The notes beneath the pieces are model-generated. The model had not been told where the DNA came from. It saw only the letters and a list, made by a program, of their open reading frames with translations, and ran no database searches. A stretch of DNA of 64,000 nucleotides, taken from Salinispora mooreana (GTDB lineage: Bacteria > Actinomycetota > Actinomycetes > Mycobacteriales > Micromonosporaceae). Positions 8,843-17,696 of the stretch are shown piece by piece (the first letter of the stretch is position 1; every line of letters starts with the position of its first letter). The stretch lies in contig NZ_KB900614.1 of NCBI RefSeq assembly GCF_000379065.1, positions 3,808,892 through 3,872,891 of the forward strand, written 5' to 3'. The position numbers and the translations under genes were made by a program.

Positions 8843-9925
8843 ATGGGCGTATTCGCCACCACCGACGACCCCGGGTCGGTCGGCCACGAGCAGGTTCTGT
8901 TCTGCCAGGACAAACAATCCGGCCTTCGGGCGATCATCGGGATCTACTCCACGGCGCTGGGACCCGCCCTCGGCGGCACCCGGTTCTACCCGTACGCGAA
9001 CGAGGAGGCAGCCCTCGCCGACGTGCTCGACCTCTCCCGCGGTATGGCGTACAAGAATGCCCTCGCCGGGCTGGACCTGGGCGGCGGCAAGGCAGTCATC
9101 TGGGGAGATCCCGAACAGCTCAAGAGCGAGGCGCTGTTGCGTGCCTACGGCCGCTTCGTGGACACCCTGGGCGGCCGCTACTACACCGCCTGCGACGTTG
9201 GTACCTACGTGGCCGACATGGACGTGGTCGCCCGGGAGACCCGGTTCGTGACCGGCCGAAGCCGCGAGCACGGGGGCGCCGGCGACTCCTCGATCCTCAC
9301 CTCGTGGGGCGTGTTCCAGGGCATGCGGGCCGCGGCCGAGCACGCCTGGGGCACGCCGACGCTGCGCGGACGACGAGTCGGCGTGGCAGGCCTGGGCAAG
9401 GTCGGCAAGTACCTGGTCGGCCACCTCCTGGACGACGGTGCCGAGGTCGTGGCGACCGACGTGAACCCACGGGCCCTGGCCTGGGCGCGGACAAACCATC
9501 CGCAGGTGACGCTGATGGACGACGCCACCGCGCTGACCGCTGCCGACATTGATGTGTACGCTCCGTGCGCGTTGGGGGGCACGCTCAACGACAACACCGT
9601 CCCCGCGCTGCGGGCGAAGGTGGTCGCCGGGGCGGCGAACAACCAGCTCGCCCACCCGGGCATTGAGAAACTCCTCGCCGACCGGGGCATCCTGTACGCG
9701 CCCGACTACGTGGTCAACGCCGGTGGTGTGATCCAGGTCGCCGACGAAATCGAGGGCTTCAACTTCGAACGCGCCAAGCTACGGGCGACCAAGATCTACG
9801 ACACCACCCGGGAAATTTTGGGGCTCGCCGAAACCGAAGGGGTGCCACCGGCGGTGGCCGCGGACCGGCTGGCCGAGCGACGGATGACTGAGGTCGGCCG
9901 ACTGCGGACGATTCTGCTGCCCTGA
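8843..9925 (+). CDS. vdh: Valine (Glu/Leu/Phe/Val family) dehydrogenase
   Basis: 360 aa, the usual length for this family. The catalytic domain shows LGPALGGTRFYPYANEEAAL and the lysine segment MAYKNALAGLDLGGGKAVIW. The NAD domain has VGVAGLGKVGKYLVGHLLDD and an acidic end of the second strand (VVATDVNP). Further conserved pieces are APCALGGTLND and AGAANNQLAHP. It reversibly deaminates branched-chain amino acids. In actinomycetes this supplies branched acyl-CoA starters for fatty acids and polyketides. It is monocistronic. Confidence 0.92.
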   Translation: MGVFATTDDPGSVGHEQVLFCQDKQSGLRAIIGIYSTALGPALGGTRFYPYANEEAALADVLDLSRGMAYKNALAGLDLGGGKAVIWGDPEQLKSEALLRAYGRFVDTLGGRYYTACDVGTYVADMDVVARETRFVTGRSREHGGAGDSSILTSWGVFQGMRAAAEHAWGTPTLRGRRVGVAGLGKVGKYLVGHLLDDGAEVVATDVNPRALAWARTNHPQVTLMDDATALTAADIDVYAPCALGGTLNDNTVPALRAKVVAGAANNQLAHPGIEKLLADRGILYAPDYVVNAGGVIQVADEIEGFNFERAKLRATKIYDTTREILGLAETEGVPPAVAADRLAERRMTEVGRLRTILLP

Positions 9926-10216
9926 TCACGTCCCGGGGCGGGCCGGGCTGGTTCCGCCCCTGGGCCGCCGCGGCGTTCGCGGCGCGGTTAAGCTGGATTC
10001 ACGGTGATTCGCCTTCTGTTAGGGGCGCTCCCCGGATTGGCCCTTACCGAGTACACTGGGTGACGACCGGCCCGCCGCGACGCGCGGAGCCGGGCGACGG
10101 TAACCCGAGGTGCCGAACGATGGCATCTCCATGTACCGTAAGAGCCACGAGAGATGCCTGACGTCATCGGGGCCCGCCTTCGGGCTGCCCCGCATTCTGT
10201 GCGAGGGGGTCGAGCC

Positions 10217-10432
10217 ATGGGGCGCGGCCGAGCTAAGGCCAAGCAGACAAAGGTGGCCCGGGAGTTGAAGTACCACTCCCCGAACACCGACCTCGCCGCC
10301 TTGCAACGCGAACTCGGCGGCAGCCACAAGTCGGACCACGACTTCGACGACGACTACAAAGAGTATGTCGACGACGATGACGAGGACCACGTGGACGACG
10401 ACCCGGACAACCGGGCTCGTCCCAACCGCTGA
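10217..10432 (+). CDS. DUF3073 family small protein
   Basis: A 71-aa protein opening GRGRAKAKQTKVARELKYHS and ending in a very acidic stretch (DDDYKEYVDDDDEDHVDDD). This matches actinobacterial DUF3073. The basic start and acidic end suggest an RNA- or protein-binding role, but none is established. The ATG has GAGGGGG upstream. A perfect hairpin follows the stop. Confidence 0.88.
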   Translation: MGRGRAKAKQTKVARELKYHSPNTDLAALQRELGGSHKSDHDFDDDYKEYVDDDDEDHVDDDPDNRARPNR

Positions 10433-10448
10433 CCCCTGGTCGCAACCT

Positions 10449-10473
10449 GAGCACGCGGATCGACCGCGTGCTC
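10449..10473. terminator. Terminator hairpin after the DUF3073 gene
   Basis: A perfect 10-bp stem (GAGCACGCGG / CCGCGTGCTC) with a five-base loop lies 17 bases past the stop codon. Confidence 0.7.
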
Positions 10474-10510
10474 ATGTCTGTGTCCATCGGTCAGCGGTCC
10501 CCGACGGAGG

Positions 10511-10556
10511 CAGGGCGTGTCTCGGAGCGCTGGCAGTGGCTCCGAGACACGCCCTG
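10511..10556. terminator. Second strong inverted repeat before the RiPP locus
   Basis: Perfect 18-base arms (CAGGGCGTGTCTCGGAGC and its complement) flank a ten-base loop. It lies between convergent genes and could act bidirectionally, ending both DUF3073 and the leftward RiPP transcript. Confidence 0.6.
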
Positions 10557-10642
10557 TTCGGCAGGCACCGGGGAGCGCCGACGCAGCATCGACCGGTCGG
10601 GATGGCCAGTCGGCTCAGCGTGACCCGGGGTGACCGGTCGAC

Positions 10643-10879
10643 TCAGCGTGGACGGTTGTTCCAGTTGTAGAACGTCGGGATGTTCTCGAAGTGGTTCCAG
10701 GCGCAGACCGCGCTGGAGGTGCCGTCTCCTGCCGCCTCCGCCCGTAGGAGGCGGGCCGCCTCGGCCTCGCGAAGCAACGTGGTGAGGTCGGCGCCAGCGG
10801 CGCGGACCCGATCAACCACGTCGTCCGAGACCGCGCCCGCCGTACGCTCAGGTTTCCGGGGACTGGTGTTCTCGGGCAT
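10643..10879 (-). CDS. Cyclophane RiPP precursor peptide (AmcA-like)
   Basis: A 78-aa peptide with a hydrophilic helical leader (DDVVDRVRAAGADLTTLLRE, then AEAARLLRAEAAG) and an aromatic C-terminal core: CAWNHFENIPTFYNWNNRPR. The core contains four aromatic-x-Asn/His units (WNH, FEN, FYN, WNN), the pattern crosslinked by three-residue-cyclophane radical SAM enzymes. The start codon lies inside the 3' end of the maturase gene (32-base overlap), with GGAG just upstream. Arrangement and core agree with the AmcA/AmcB group as I remember it; the product is unknown. No protease or transporter gene is adjacent. Confidence 0.78.
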   Translation of the reverse strand: MPENTSPRKPERTAGAVSDDVVDRVRAAGADLTTLLREAEAARLLRAEAAGDGTSSAVCAWNHFENIPTFYNWNNRPR

Positions 10880-11981
10880 GCTCCAACACTCCCTCCAATA
10901 GGCGGATCTTGCTGTTGCGGCAATGCTCGGTCTCCGTACCGTCAAAGCGTCCCTGCTCGAAGTAGCGATTGGCCGCGTGGCCACCGCCGCAGAAGCCGAA
11001 GTAGGAACACGATGCGCGGCACGCCTCCACCCCGGCGAGGAACTCCCCGACCCAGGGTGTCCCTGCAGCCTCGGCCAGGATCTCCGCCAGCGGAGTGACC
11101 AGCACGTTTCCGCTGCTGAAGTCGCCGTACCGAGGGTTCGTGAAGCCGGCCAGCTCGGGCGAGAGCACGGTCACCGAACCGTCGTGACCGACCGTGGGAA
11201 TCGGATCCAGCCGACGGGGCAGCAGCTGCTCCTCGACGCCGTCCAACACCGCGGCGGCGTACCGCAGGGACCACTCGATCTCACGCAGGTGGATGCGGGG
11301 GTTCCGCCGCCAGGCCGCCACCAGCTCCGCCCAGAAGGCGGTCACCGCAGCCGCGTCGTGGCGGTTGGTCCGCGTATTGACCCCCTCGGTCTCCTCGATG
11401 TTCACGCCCAACACGTCCGGGCCGAGATCGAGAAAGAAGTCGTACAGTTCGCGGGCGAGACCCGGCTCGGGGCGCCCCACCACCGCCAGCGCCGAAAACG
11501 GCAGCCCATGCCGACGCAGCGCCTCGACTCCCCGCATGATCTGGGCGTACGCGGGACGCCCGCCCCGGGTGACCCGATCCGCGTTTCGCTCCCGCGGCCC
11601 GTCCACGCTGACGCTCACCCGGACCCGGTGCTCCGCGAAGAACCGACACCAGGCATCGTCGATCAGCGTCGCGTTGGTCTGGACGTGATGCTCGACCTCC
11701 GGCCCGAACGGGGCAATCAGCGCGGCAAGCAGCTCCTGCCCGGCGGCGAGCGGCTCACCACCGTGCCACACCACGGAGAATCGCTCAGCGCTCGCCCACG
11801 GGTTGACCGATGCGGCCACCGCCTCTGCCACGTCGACCGGCATCCGCCGGTCGACGTCCCGGAGCGGGAGATAGCAGTACTCGCAGTCAAGATTGCAGAG
11901 CGTGGTGGGCTGCATAACCACATAGGCGGGGACGGCGGCCATCCCGCGCATCCCACCTGTCGGCTGCCCGCGTACCGCCAT
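10848..11981 (-). CDS. Radical SAM/SPASM cyclophane-forming peptide maturase (AmcB-like)
   Basis: 377 aa. The radical SAM cluster motif CNLDCEYCYL lies near residue 25 after MQPTTL, and WHGGEPL follows as in peptide-maturing SPASM enzymes. The C-terminal SPASM region has CRASCSYFGFCGGG and later a Cys in EHCRNSK for auxiliary Fe-S clusters. It should activate the precursor encoded immediately downstream by hydrogen abstraction and form C-C crosslinks from aromatic rings to backbone-neighbour beta carbons. The ATG at 11981 was chosen for its GGAGGAGG; two later ATGs (11951, 11942) lack one. The maturase precedes its substrate gene, the reverse of many RiPP loci. Confidence 0.85.
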   Translation of the reverse strand: MAVRGQPTGGMRGMAAVPAYVVMQPTTLCNLDCEYCYLPLRDVDRRMPVDVAEAVAASVNPWASAERFSVVWHGGEPLAAGQELLAALIAPFGPEVEHHVQTNATLIDDAWCRFFAEHRVRVSVSVDGPRERNADRVTRGGRPAYAQIMRGVEALRRHGLPFSALAVVGRPEPGLARELYDFFLDLGPDVLGVNIEETEGVNTRTNRHDAAAVTAFWAELVAAWRRNPRIHLREIEWSLRYAAAVLDGVEEQLLPRRLDPIPTVGHDGSVTVLSPELAGFTNPRYGDFSSGNVLVTPLAEILAEAAGTPWVGEFLAGVEACRASCSYFGFCGGGHAANRYFEQGRFDGTETEHCRNSKIRLLEGVLEHAREHQSPET

Positions 11982-12116
11982 CGCCCTCCTCCGCCAGGCC
12001 CTGGGCGCGTGTTGACACCCCGACGTGCCTGGCAACGTTGAGGGCGCTCCTCAGGCTAGGCGGAGTCGGCCTCCCGGGTGAAGCCCTGATCGACAGTCCG
12101 TCCGGGCTTCCAGCGA

Positions 12117-13271
12117 TCAGCCGCGGGTGTGCTGCCCGACCATCTGAACGTTGCCGGTGCCTTCGACAATCTCGCCGACCTGCCAGGCGTCCACGCCGCG
12201 GCCGGTGAGGGTGGCCAGCGCGCGGTCGGCGTCCTCGGCGGAGACGATCGCGAACATGCCGACGCCCATGTTGAACGTCGCCTCCATCTCCGGGGCCTCG
12301 ATCCGGCCCTTGGACTGCACCAGGTCGAAGATCGGCTGCGGCTTCCAGGTAGCGCGATTGACCACCGCGTCCACGTGCTCCGGCAGGACCCGGACCAGGT
12401 TCCCCGGAATGCCGCCCCCGGTCACGTGGGCGAATACCCGGACCTCCGCCTCAGCGATCAGCTTCAGACAGTCTTGGGCATAGATCTTGGTGGGAGTCAG
12501 CAGCTCCTCACCGAGGGTGCGTTGCCGGCCGAAATCCTCGATGACCACGTCCAGCCGCATCCGGCCGGCACCGAGCAGCACGTGCCGGACCAGGGAGAAT
12601 CCGTTCGAGTGCAGGCCGGAGGCGCGCATCGCGATCACTACGTCGCCGACCTCCACCCGCTCGGAGCTGAGGATTCGGCTCTCCTCCACCACTCCCACAC
12701 CGGTGGCCGAGATGTCGTACTCGTCCGGGCGGAGAACACCGGGGTGCTCGGCGGTCTCCCCACCCAGCAGGGCGCAGCCGGCGTACCGGCAGCCATCGGC
12801 GATACCAGCGCCGATCTCGGCAACCCGGTCTGGGACAACCTCCCCGGTGGCGATGTAGTCGAGCAGGAACAGCGGCTCGGCACCGCACGCCACCAGGTCG
12901 TCCACGACCATGGCAACCAGGTCGATGCCGACCGTGTCGTGAATGTCGAGCTGCTGCGCGATCACCAGCTTCGTGCCGACGCCATCGGTGGAGGAGGCCA
13001 GGATCGGGTTCTGGTACTTCTTCGTATCCAGCCGAAACAGGCCGGCGAAGCCACCCAGGTCGCCCATCACCTCTGGCCGTCGAGTCTGCTTCACCTTCGA
13101 CTTGAGTAGCTCAACCGCGCGGTCGCCCGCCTCGATCGAGACACCGGCATCCAGGTACGAGGCCGAGCGTTTGCGCACCGGGCGCCCGGTGGCGGTGGTC
13201 CAGGGCTGGCGGTCACCGCCGGCACCGGTCTGGCTACTTCCTGCGCCGCTGCGCTCGGACACGTGCGTCAC
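12117..13271 (-). CDS. purM: Phosphoribosylformylglycinamidine cyclo-ligase (AIR synthetase)
   Basis: 384 aa. Family landmarks are SYLDAGVSIEAGDRAVELLK, ASSTDGVGTKLVIAQQL, the metal/ATP segments DLVAMVVDDLVACGAEPLF and LLGGETAEHPGV, ASGLHSNGFSLVR, and the C-terminal HVTGGGIPGNLVRVLP. It converts FGAM to AIR with ATP. About 38 N-terminal residues (Ser/Gly-rich) precede the conserved start and are probably disordered. It lies 59 bp downstream of purF on the same strand, with a small hairpin between them. Confidence 0.97.
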   Translation of the reverse strand: MTHVSERSGAGSSQTGAGGDRQPWTTATGRPVRKRSASYLDAGVSIEAGDRAVELLKSKVKQTRRPEVMGDLGGFAGLFRLDTKKYQNPILASSTDGVGTKLVIAQQLDIHDTVGIDLVAMVVDDLVACGAEPLFLLDYIATGEVVPDRVAEIGAGIADGCRYAGCALLGGETAEHPGVLRPDEYDISATGVGVVEESRILSSERVEVGDVVIAMRASGLHSNGFSLVRHVLLGAGRMRLDVVIEDFGRQRTLGEELLTPTKIYAQDCLKLIAEAEVRVFAHVTGGGIPGNLVRVLPEHVDAVVNRATWKPQPIFDLVQSKGRIEAPEMEATFNMGVGMFAIVSAEDADRALATLTGRGVDAWQVGEIVEGTGNVQMVGQHTRG

Positions 13272-13291
13272 GGTTCTCCCCTTAGATGGTC

Positions 13292-13326
13292 CGGGTGCGA
13301 ACCGGCGATGACCGGACGCACCCGGT
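13292..13326. terminator. Hairpin between purF and purM
   Basis: Nine-base arms CCGGGTGCG / CGCACCCGG, with a further CCGG pair inside, fill the short gap between purF and purM. It may lower read-through into purM or protect the purF message. Weak evidence for true termination, because the genes look cotranscribed. Confidence 0.4.
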
Positions 13327-13330
13327 GGTG

Positions 13331-14911
13331 CTACCGGATGTGGTTTTTCGGCTCTTCCGGGTCGGGGCGCGGCACCCGCGCCGAGCTGAACGCGTCGTAA
13401 CCGCTGTGGGCGGCGACGAACGGAGTGGCGTGCGGTTCGGGGGTTTCCGCGGTGACCCGCCGACCGACCCCCTCAAGCACGTGCTTGCCGATCAGGCTGT
13501 CGGCGGGCAGTTCGATCGGATACTCGCCGTCGAAGCACGCCCGGCAGAGCCGGCTCTTCGGTTGCTCGGTCGCCGCGATCAGACCGCTGAGCGACACGTA
13601 GCCGAGCGTGTCGGCGCCGATCGACCGCCGGATGCCCTCGTTGTCCAGGCCATTGGCGAGCAGCTCGGCGCGGGTCGCAAAGTCGATGCCGTAGAAGCAT
13701 GGCCAGGCGACCGGCGGTGACGAGATCCGAACGTGCACCTCCAACGCGCCGGCCTCGCGAAGCATTCGCACAATGGCCCGTTGGGTGTTGCCGCGGACGA
13801 TGGAGTCGTCCACGACGACCAGCCGCTTCCCCCGTACGTTCTCCCGCAGCGGGTTGAGCTTGAGCCGAATACCGAGCTGACGCAGCGTCTGCGACGGCTG
13901 GATGAAGGTCCGCCCGACGTACGGATTCTTCATCAGACCGGCCCCGAAGGTAATGCCGGACTCCGCCGCGTAGCCGATCGCGGCGGGGGTACCCGATTCG
14001 GGCACGGGAATCACCAGATCAGCCTCTACCTCGTGCTCCCGCGCAAGCTGCCGGCCGATCTGTACGCGAGCCGCGTGCACGTTGCGGCCGGCGATCGTGG
14101 CGTCCGGACGGGCGATGTAGACGTATTCGAAGAGGCAGCCCTTCGGCTCCGGTGCGGCGAAGCGGGCAGAGCGCAGCCCGTCCTCGTCGATGGCGATCAG
14201 CTCACCCGGCTCGACCTCGCGGACCACGCTGGCACCGACGATATCGAGCGCGGCCGTCTCACTGGCCACCACCCAACCGCGCTCCAGCCGGCCCAACACC
14301 AGCGGACGGACCCCGTACTGATCACGGGCCGCGTAGAGCGTCGACTCGTCCATGAAGACGAAGCTGAACGCTCCCCGTAGCTGCGGCAACACCTCCAGCG
14401 CGGCGGCCTCCACCGAGAGGTCGGGCCGGCTGGCCAGCAGCATGGTCACCAGCGAGGTGTCGCTGGTGGCCCCGTCGCCGGCCAACGCCCGCTCGCCGGA
14501 CTCCCGCTGCAACTCGGCCGTGTTGACCAGGTTGCCGTTGTGGGCCAGCGCGATCGTCGTGCCGGAGGCGGTGGAGCGGATGGTTGGTTGGGCGTTCTCC
14601 CAGGTGGAGGCGCCGGTGGTCGAGTAGCGCGTGTGGCCGATCGCCACGTGCCCGCGCAGACTGGCCAGGGTCGGCTCGTCGAAGACCTGGGCTACCAGGC
14701 CAAGGTCCTTGTAGACCACCACGCCCGTGCCGTCACTGACTGCGATGCCAGCCGCCTCCTGCCCTCGGTGCTGCAACGCGTACAGCCCGAAATAGGTCAG
14801 GTTGGCGACCTCCTCGCCGGGGGCCCAGACCCCGAAGACGCCACAGGCGTCCTGGGGGCCGGGACGCTGGGGGTCAAGGTCGTGGCTCAACCGGCCATCG
14901 CCTCGGGGCAC
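13331..14911 (-). CDS. purF: Amidophosphoribosyltransferase
   Basis: The chosen GTG at 14911 has GAGGGAG six bases upstream; the frame stays open to 15028 but that part looks non-coding. The 526-aa protein has a catalytic Cys at residue 23 in DACGVFGVWAPG after a short propeptide to be removed. It has the glutaminase pieces ALQHRGQEAAGIAV and LAHNGNLVN. The phosphoribosyltransferase PRPP loop is VVVDDSIVRGNTQRA. It makes phosphoribosylamine, the first committed purine step. A C-terminal Cys pair (RLCRACFDGEYP) fits the class with an Fe-S cluster. Confidence 0.97.
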   Translation of the reverse strand: MPRGDGRLSHDLDPQRPGPQDACGVFGVWAPGEEVANLTYFGLYALQHRGQEAAGIAVSDGTGVVVYKDLGLVAQVFDEPTLASLRGHVAIGHTRYSTTGASTWENAQPTIRSTASGTTIALAHNGNLVNTAELQRESGERALAGDGATSDTSLVTMLLASRPDLSVEAAALEVLPQLRGAFSFVFMDESTLYAARDQYGVRPLVLGRLERGWVVASETAALDIVGASVVREVEPGELIAIDEDGLRSARFAAPEPKGCLFEYVYIARPDATIAGRNVHAARVQIGRQLAREHEVEADLVIPVPESGTPAAIGYAAESGITFGAGLMKNPYVGRTFIQPSQTLRQLGIRLKLNPLRENVRGKRLVVVDDSIVRGNTQRAIVRMLREAGALEVHVRISSPPVAWPCFYGIDFATRAELLANGLDNEGIRRSIGADTLGYVSLSGLIAATEQPKSRLCRACFDGEYPIELPADSLIGKHVLEGVGRRVTAETPEPHATPFVAAHSGYDAFSSARVPRPDPEEPKNHIR

Positions 14912-15059
14912 CTGCCGCTCCCTCTTGCTGGACTGGCCAGGCGAATCACGGGATCGATCCGCTCCTCGGCCGGGACCGCTTGTCGTCGCTGACAGTGTAC
15001 GCGAACCCCTGCCTACACAGAAAGTCACGAAATCACTGCATCCTGTAATGCCCTATCCG

Positions 15060-15461
15060 CTACCCGCCGCTAAGCGGCAGGTACGCGGCCAGGTCCGCCC
15101 GGACCCCACTGACCCGTACGTGACCCTCGGCGACCGCTTCCGCCCACGGGACACGTCCCGTGGCCACCCGTAACCAGGTCTCCGGGTCGGTCTCGACCAC
15201 ATTCGCCGGGGTGCCCCGGGTGTGCCGGGGACCCGGCACACACTGCACTGCGCCGTAGGGTGGGACCCGCACCTCCACCGATCGACCGGGCACCTGCTCC
15301 GCGAGCACGGTCAACAGGGCACGGACCGCCGCCCGGAGCGCAGGACGATCGGGGGTACGCCCCTCATCAAGCGCCGACAGTGCTGCCACGACGGCAGGCG
15401 TCCTGGCGTATGGCGGGGGCACAGCGGGACGATACGGCGCGCGCGCGGATACTCTCAACAC
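15060..15461 (-). CDS. Sterol carrier family protein (SCP-like)
   Basis: About 133 aa. The conserved part runs PPPYARTPAVVAALSALDEG, VPPYGAVQCVPGPRHTRGTP, then NVVETDPETWLRVATGRVPW and VRADLAAYLPL, as in the bacterial sterol-carrier-like proteins often found beside purF in actinobacteria. The WLRVATG-W segment is the typical end of a SCP2 fold. The start is uncertain: GTG at 15461 was taken, with no good ribosome-binding site; the frame is open much further upstream into the promoter of the divergent surface-protein gene. Confidence 0.7.
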   Translation of the reverse strand: MLRVSARAPYRPAVPPPYARTPAVVAALSALDEGRTPDRPALRAAVRALLTVLAEQVPGRSVEVRVPPYGAVQCVPGPRHTRGTPANVVETDPETWLRVATGRVPWAEAVAEGHVRVSGVRADLAAYLPLSGG

Positions 15462-15582
15462 CGGCCCTGGGTCGCGCCGATCCGACTGGACAAGGCATAG
15501 TAGCCCACGGCGTACTCGTACCGTGATGATCCCCGGCCCGGCGACCGCCGGCCACGTGGGACCCCAGTGGAAGGCGGTGGAC

Positions 15583-17622
15583 GTGTCAACACACCGACGT
15601 GCCTGGAAGCAGCGGGCCGGTGTGGTCGTGGCGTTGCTGGTCGGCGCCCTGCTCACCGCCCCCGCCACCCCGGCCTCCGCCGACCCCGGGGTCAACATCT
15701 CGGCCTCGACGAGCCGGGTCGAGGCGGGCGGGAGCATGACGGTCCGTTACTCGGTCGAGGTCTCGGAAGGCACGACCGTCGACGTGACGGTGTCATCCGA
15801 CAACGGAGAGCTCGCCTGCGTCCGCGGTTGCGAGCCTCGCAAGATCGATCAGAGCGCGAGCTATGAGGCCACCTTCCGACTGGCGGACGACGCGGCCGAC
15901 GGAAAGGCGACAATTACCGTCACCGCGAACGACACCAACGGCGGCAAGGGTTACGGGACCGCCAGTGTCACCCTGGTGGGCAAGCCGGAGCCGGAGCCCA
16001 GCCCGACCCAGGCCCCCCAGGTGCAGACGGTGAAGTCGGTCTCCGGCGAGGTGGTCGACAAGAGCACCGGCGGTGCGGTACCGGGAGCGCAGGTCATCCT
16101 CAAGGACTCCGACAACAACCGGTTCGACACCATTACCGACAACGGTGGAAACTTCCGGTTCACTGGCAGCACCCGGAGCCCGATCGCCCCCGGCCAACTC
16201 GCCATCGGCGCAATCCACGACGGCACCAACGCCACCAAGACGCTGAACGCCTCCGCCGGGCAGAGCGTCTCCGGCCAGCGAATCTCGCTCGAGGTCAAAG
16301 AGACAACCCCGAGCCCCGCCCCGTCGTCGAGTGTCGAGCCGGCCCCGACCGTCGGGGTGGAGGAGGTGACCGATGGGCCGATCGAGGCCGTCGCGGATGT
16401 CCCCGTCGCGGACGCCAGCGATGAGGAGTCCGGCGGCACCGGCTCACTGCTGATCATCCTGCTCGGTGGCCTCCTCGTGGCAGCCGGCGTCGGCACCATG
16501 GTGCTGCTGTGGCTACGCCGCAAGGAGAACGACGACGAAGACGAGGCGGGCGGCCACCCCTCCGGCGCGGCCACGGGTGCCGTCCCGGTCACCCGCGGTG
16601 GCTACGGCAATGTCGACGACCAGACGCGGATCGTGAATCCAACCGCGGCGACGCCGACGATGGTCGGCGGGGACTCGTCCCTCGCCGAGGCGCCCACGAT
16701 GATGCACAGCCCGGTGATTGACGACGTCCCACCGGACCCCTACGGTGCTCCGCCGCAGCCCTACGGCGCATCCGCCGGCCAGTCCAGCTGGGCCGACAGC
16801 GGCTACGGCGCCACGTCTTCTCCCGCCCCCGGTGGCGGCTACGGCGCCAGCGACTACGGCATGTCCTCGCCGGCCGAACCCGGCTACCCGCCCACCTCCG
16901 GCGGTTCCTACGGCTACGACGAAGCGACCGGCCGCTACCAGGCGGACGCCACGCAGTACCCGGCCCCGGCCGACCCGTACCCCACCGGGAGGTACCAGCA
17001 GGACGCCGGCTACAGCCAGGCTGGGCCCGGGTACGGACACGGTGCCGAGCCGGCCGGTGGCTATGACCAACAGGGCGGCGGCTACGGCGGCTACGGCTAC
17101 GAGCAACAGGGTGGCGGCTACGACCACCAGGGCGGTTACGGCGGCTACGACCAGGGAGCCCCCGCCCAGCACGGCGGCTACGGCCAGGAAGCACCCACGC
17201 AGTACGGCGGCTACGGCTACGGCTACGGCTACGAGCAACAGGGTGGCGGCTACGCCCAACAGGGTGGCGGCTACGCCCAACAGGGTGGCGGCTACGACCA
17301 GGGAGCCCCCGCCCAGCACGGCGGCTACGGCCAGGAGCTGCCAACCCAACGCGGCGGCTACGGCCAGGAGACACCCACGCAGTACGGCGGCTACGGCCAG
17401 GAGACACCCGCCCAGCCCGGCGGCTACGACCAGGAAGCACCCACGCAGTACGGCGGCTACGGCCAGGAAACACCCGCCCAGCACGGCGGCTACGACGACC
17501 GCGGGTATGGCCAGGCCGGCTACGGCGGTGGCTACGGGGACCCGACGCAGGCCGATCGGGCCCGGTCCGACGCTCCCCCGCCGGACCGGGGCGGTCGCCG
17601 GCTGGACTGGCTGGACGACTGA
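15583..17622 (+). CDS. Type I membrane protein with Ig-like and carboxypeptidase-regulatory domains and a Gly/Tyr/Gln-rich cytoplasmic tail
   Basis: 679 aa. A signal peptide (about 1-33, ending TPASA) precedes a beta-rich domain (about 34-135) with one Cys pair. A Pro/Glu linker then leads to a carboxypeptidase-regulatory/Cna-B-like domain (VSGEVVDKSTGGAVPGAQVI onward). A membrane helix at about 287-310 ends in RRKENDDEDE, so the C-terminus should be inside the cell. The remaining 370 residues are low-complexity: PYGAPPQPYG, then many GGYGQ, QQGGGY and APTQYGGYGQE units. Two Thr-rich pieces (DQTRIVN, AEAPTMM) might be kinase targets. I preferred the GTG at 15583, with AAGGCGG upstream; ATG 15523 is possible. 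Function unknown. A pair of very strong hairpins follows. Confidence 0.8.
   Translation: MSTHRRAWKQRAGVVVALLVGALLTAPATPASADPGVNISASTSRVEAGGSMTVRYSVEVSEGTTVDVTVSSDNGELACVRGCEPRKIDQSASYEATFRLADDAADGKATITVTANDTNGGKGYGTASVTLVGKPEPEPSPTQAPQVQTVKSVSGEVVDKSTGGAVPGAQVILKDSDNNRFDTITDNGGNFRFTGSTRSPIAPGQLAIGAIHDGTNATKTLNASAGQSVSGQRISLEVKETTPSPAPSSSVEPAPTVGVEEVTDGPIEAVADVPVADASDEESGGTGSLLIILLGGLLVAAGVGTMVLLWLRRKENDDEDEAGGHPSGAATGAVPVTRGGYGNVDDQTRIVNPTAATPTMVGGDSSLAEAPTMMHSPVIDDVPPDPYGAPPQPYGASAGQSSWADSGYGATSSPAPGGGYGASDYGMSSPAEPGYPPTSGGSYGYDEATGRYQADATQYPAPADPYPTGRYQQDAGYSQAGPGYGHGAEPAGGYDQQGGGYGGYGYEQQGGGYDHQGGYGGYDQGAPAQHGGYGQEAPTQYGGYGYGYGYEQQGGGYAQQGGGYAQQGGGYDQGAPAQHGGYGQELPTQRGGYGQETPTQYGGYGQETPAQPGGYDQEAPTQYGGYGQETPAQHGGYDDRGYGQAGYGGGYGDPTQADRARSDAPPPDRGGRRLDWLDD
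17041..17520 (+). repeat. Degenerate in-frame repeats coding GGYGQE / QQGGGY units
   Basis: About 480 bases inside the membrane-protein gene are built from short repeated pieces such as GGCGGCTACGGCCAGGA and CAACAGGGTGGCGGCTACG. They encode a Gly/Tyr/Gln-rich tail. Repeat number may vary between strains by slippage. Confidence 0.85.
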
Positions 17623-17624
17623 CC

Positions 17625-17672
17625 ACAGACGGTTGAGGGCCACCCGGAGCCGGGTGGCCCTCAACCGTCTGT
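17625..17672. terminator. Very strong hairpin after the membrane-protein gene
   Basis: Perfect arms of over 20 bases begin ACAGACGGTTGAGGG, three bases past the stop. The gene on the other side (purL) converges, so it can serve both directions. Confidence 0.8.
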
Positions 17673-17696
17673 CCTGGGGTCTGCTGATCCCCCAGC

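Noticed and set aside
10680..10901. Plus-strand frame over the RiPP precursor
   Set aside because: It has no ribosome-binding site and mirrors the precursor and the maturase end.
12081..12109. Short inverted repeat AAGCCC...GGGCTT near the purM stop
   Set aside because: Six-base arms over a 17-base loop are too weak to call a terminator.
17041..17520. Repeat block considered as a CRISPR-like array
   Set aside because: Units are short, degenerate, in frame and translated to a Gly/Tyr tail; there are no unique spacers or cas genes.
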